From NCBI GenBank assembly GCA_009780545.1, contig WQZW01000008.1, forward strand, positions 1 to 14,372: 14,372 nucleotides of DNA, written 5' to 3'. The notes below the pieces were generated by a model. It ran no database searches. It had not been told where the DNA came from and worked only from the letters and a program-made list of their open reading frames with translations. Within the stretch, counting starts at the first letter, position 1. Each line of letters starts with the position of its first letter. Both the position numbers and the translations under genes were made by a program. Positions 14,087 to 14,372 of this stretch are shown here, in pieces. This stretch comes from Treponema sp. Its GTDB lineage: Bacteria; Spirochaetota; Spirochaetia; Treponematales; Breznakiellaceae.

Positions 14087-14372
14087 TTGTATTCGGAGGG
14101 TACATACCCCGCCCTTTAGGGCGTTAAAAGGGTATGAACCCTCCGAAAATCACCTTACCTGAACAACATACCCGCCATTCATGGCGGGTATGTTGATTGT
14201 ATTCGGAGGGCACATACCCCGCCCTTTAGGGCGTTAAAAGGGTATGGACCCTCCGAAAATCACCTTACCTGAACAACATACCCGCCATTCATGGCGGGTA
14301 TGTTGATTGTATTCGGAGGGTACATACCCCGCCCTTTAGGGCGTTAAAAGGGTATGGACCCTCCGAAAATCA
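14083..14372. repeat. Tandem array of a 110-bp hairpin-bearing unit
   Basis: Units begin at 14083, 14193 and 14303; the third is cut by the window edge after 70 bp. Copies differ at only two positions (14101/14211/14321 T-C-T; 14137/14247/14357 A-G-G). Each unit has a long branched arm (first copy 14092-14147: 9-10-bp outer stem, CATACCC/GGGTATG middle stem, GCCCT/AGGGC tip). Complete units also have a second, near-perfect 15-bp palindrome (14164-14178 with 14181-14195, loop TC). Both arms share the CATACCC...GGGTATG core. The DUF4954 stop codon (14084-14086) lies within the first unit. Confidence -1.

Noticed and set aside
14083..14372. CRISPR array
   Set aside because: The whole 110-bp period is conserved, with no variable spacers, and the units have long palindromic arms.

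Overview
The window looks like a piece of a spirochaete genome, most likely Treponema or a close gut-dwelling relative. I infer this from the mix of genes: two OmpA-type proteins with a GHANP variant of the peptidoglycan-binding loop, a PilZ protein coupled to a TPR protein, a DUF4954 protein, lipoproteins with loose lipoboxes, and GC-rich genes separated by AT-rich or palindrome-rich gaps. Nothing in the window fixes the species. There is no rRNA, tRNA, transposase or CRISPR array. The left edge falls in a damaged gene and the right edge falls inside a tandem repeat, so this may be a whole assembly contig rather than an arbitrary cut.

Left block (1-3930, all minus strand). Reading in the direction of transcription the order is ferritin, multicopper oxidase, TMEM175-type potassium channel, GH20 beta-N-acetylhexosaminidase. 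The first three are separated by strong hairpins, and ferritin and the channel have near-consensus promoters, so these look like single-gene units rather than one operon. Ferritin plus a copper oxidase suggests handling of iron, copper and oxygen stress. The hexosaminidase has lost the catalytic Asp-Glu pair and carries an in-frame TGA.

Middle block (3931-8573). A 398-bp gap holds the ferritin promoter, a plus-strand hairpin with a T6 tail that has no visible gene before it, and a promoter with a roughly 190-nt structured leader. Two envelope genes follow as an operon: an outer-membrane barrel fused to an OmpA domain, and an OmpA-domain lipoprotein. A 643-bp gap full of palindromes leads to an NhaC-family antiporter. 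A convergent 90-codon gene of unknown function follows, with its own strong promoter.

Right block (8574-14372, plus strand). A lipoprotein that appears to be translated from a leaderless mRNA is followed by a PilZ protein and a TPR protein joined by an ATGA overlap. A DUF4954 protein with a left-handed beta-helix core comes next. Its stop codon lies inside the first copy of a 110-bp hairpin-bearing tandem repeat that runs to the window end.

The most unusual signal outside the genes is a dispersed family of palindromic elements in the intergenic gaps. Two full copies share a double-hairpin layout: the stems differ in sequence but stay paired, with a T-A/A-T swap in the second hairpin. There are two more diverged copies and one possible relative that has been turned into a terminator.
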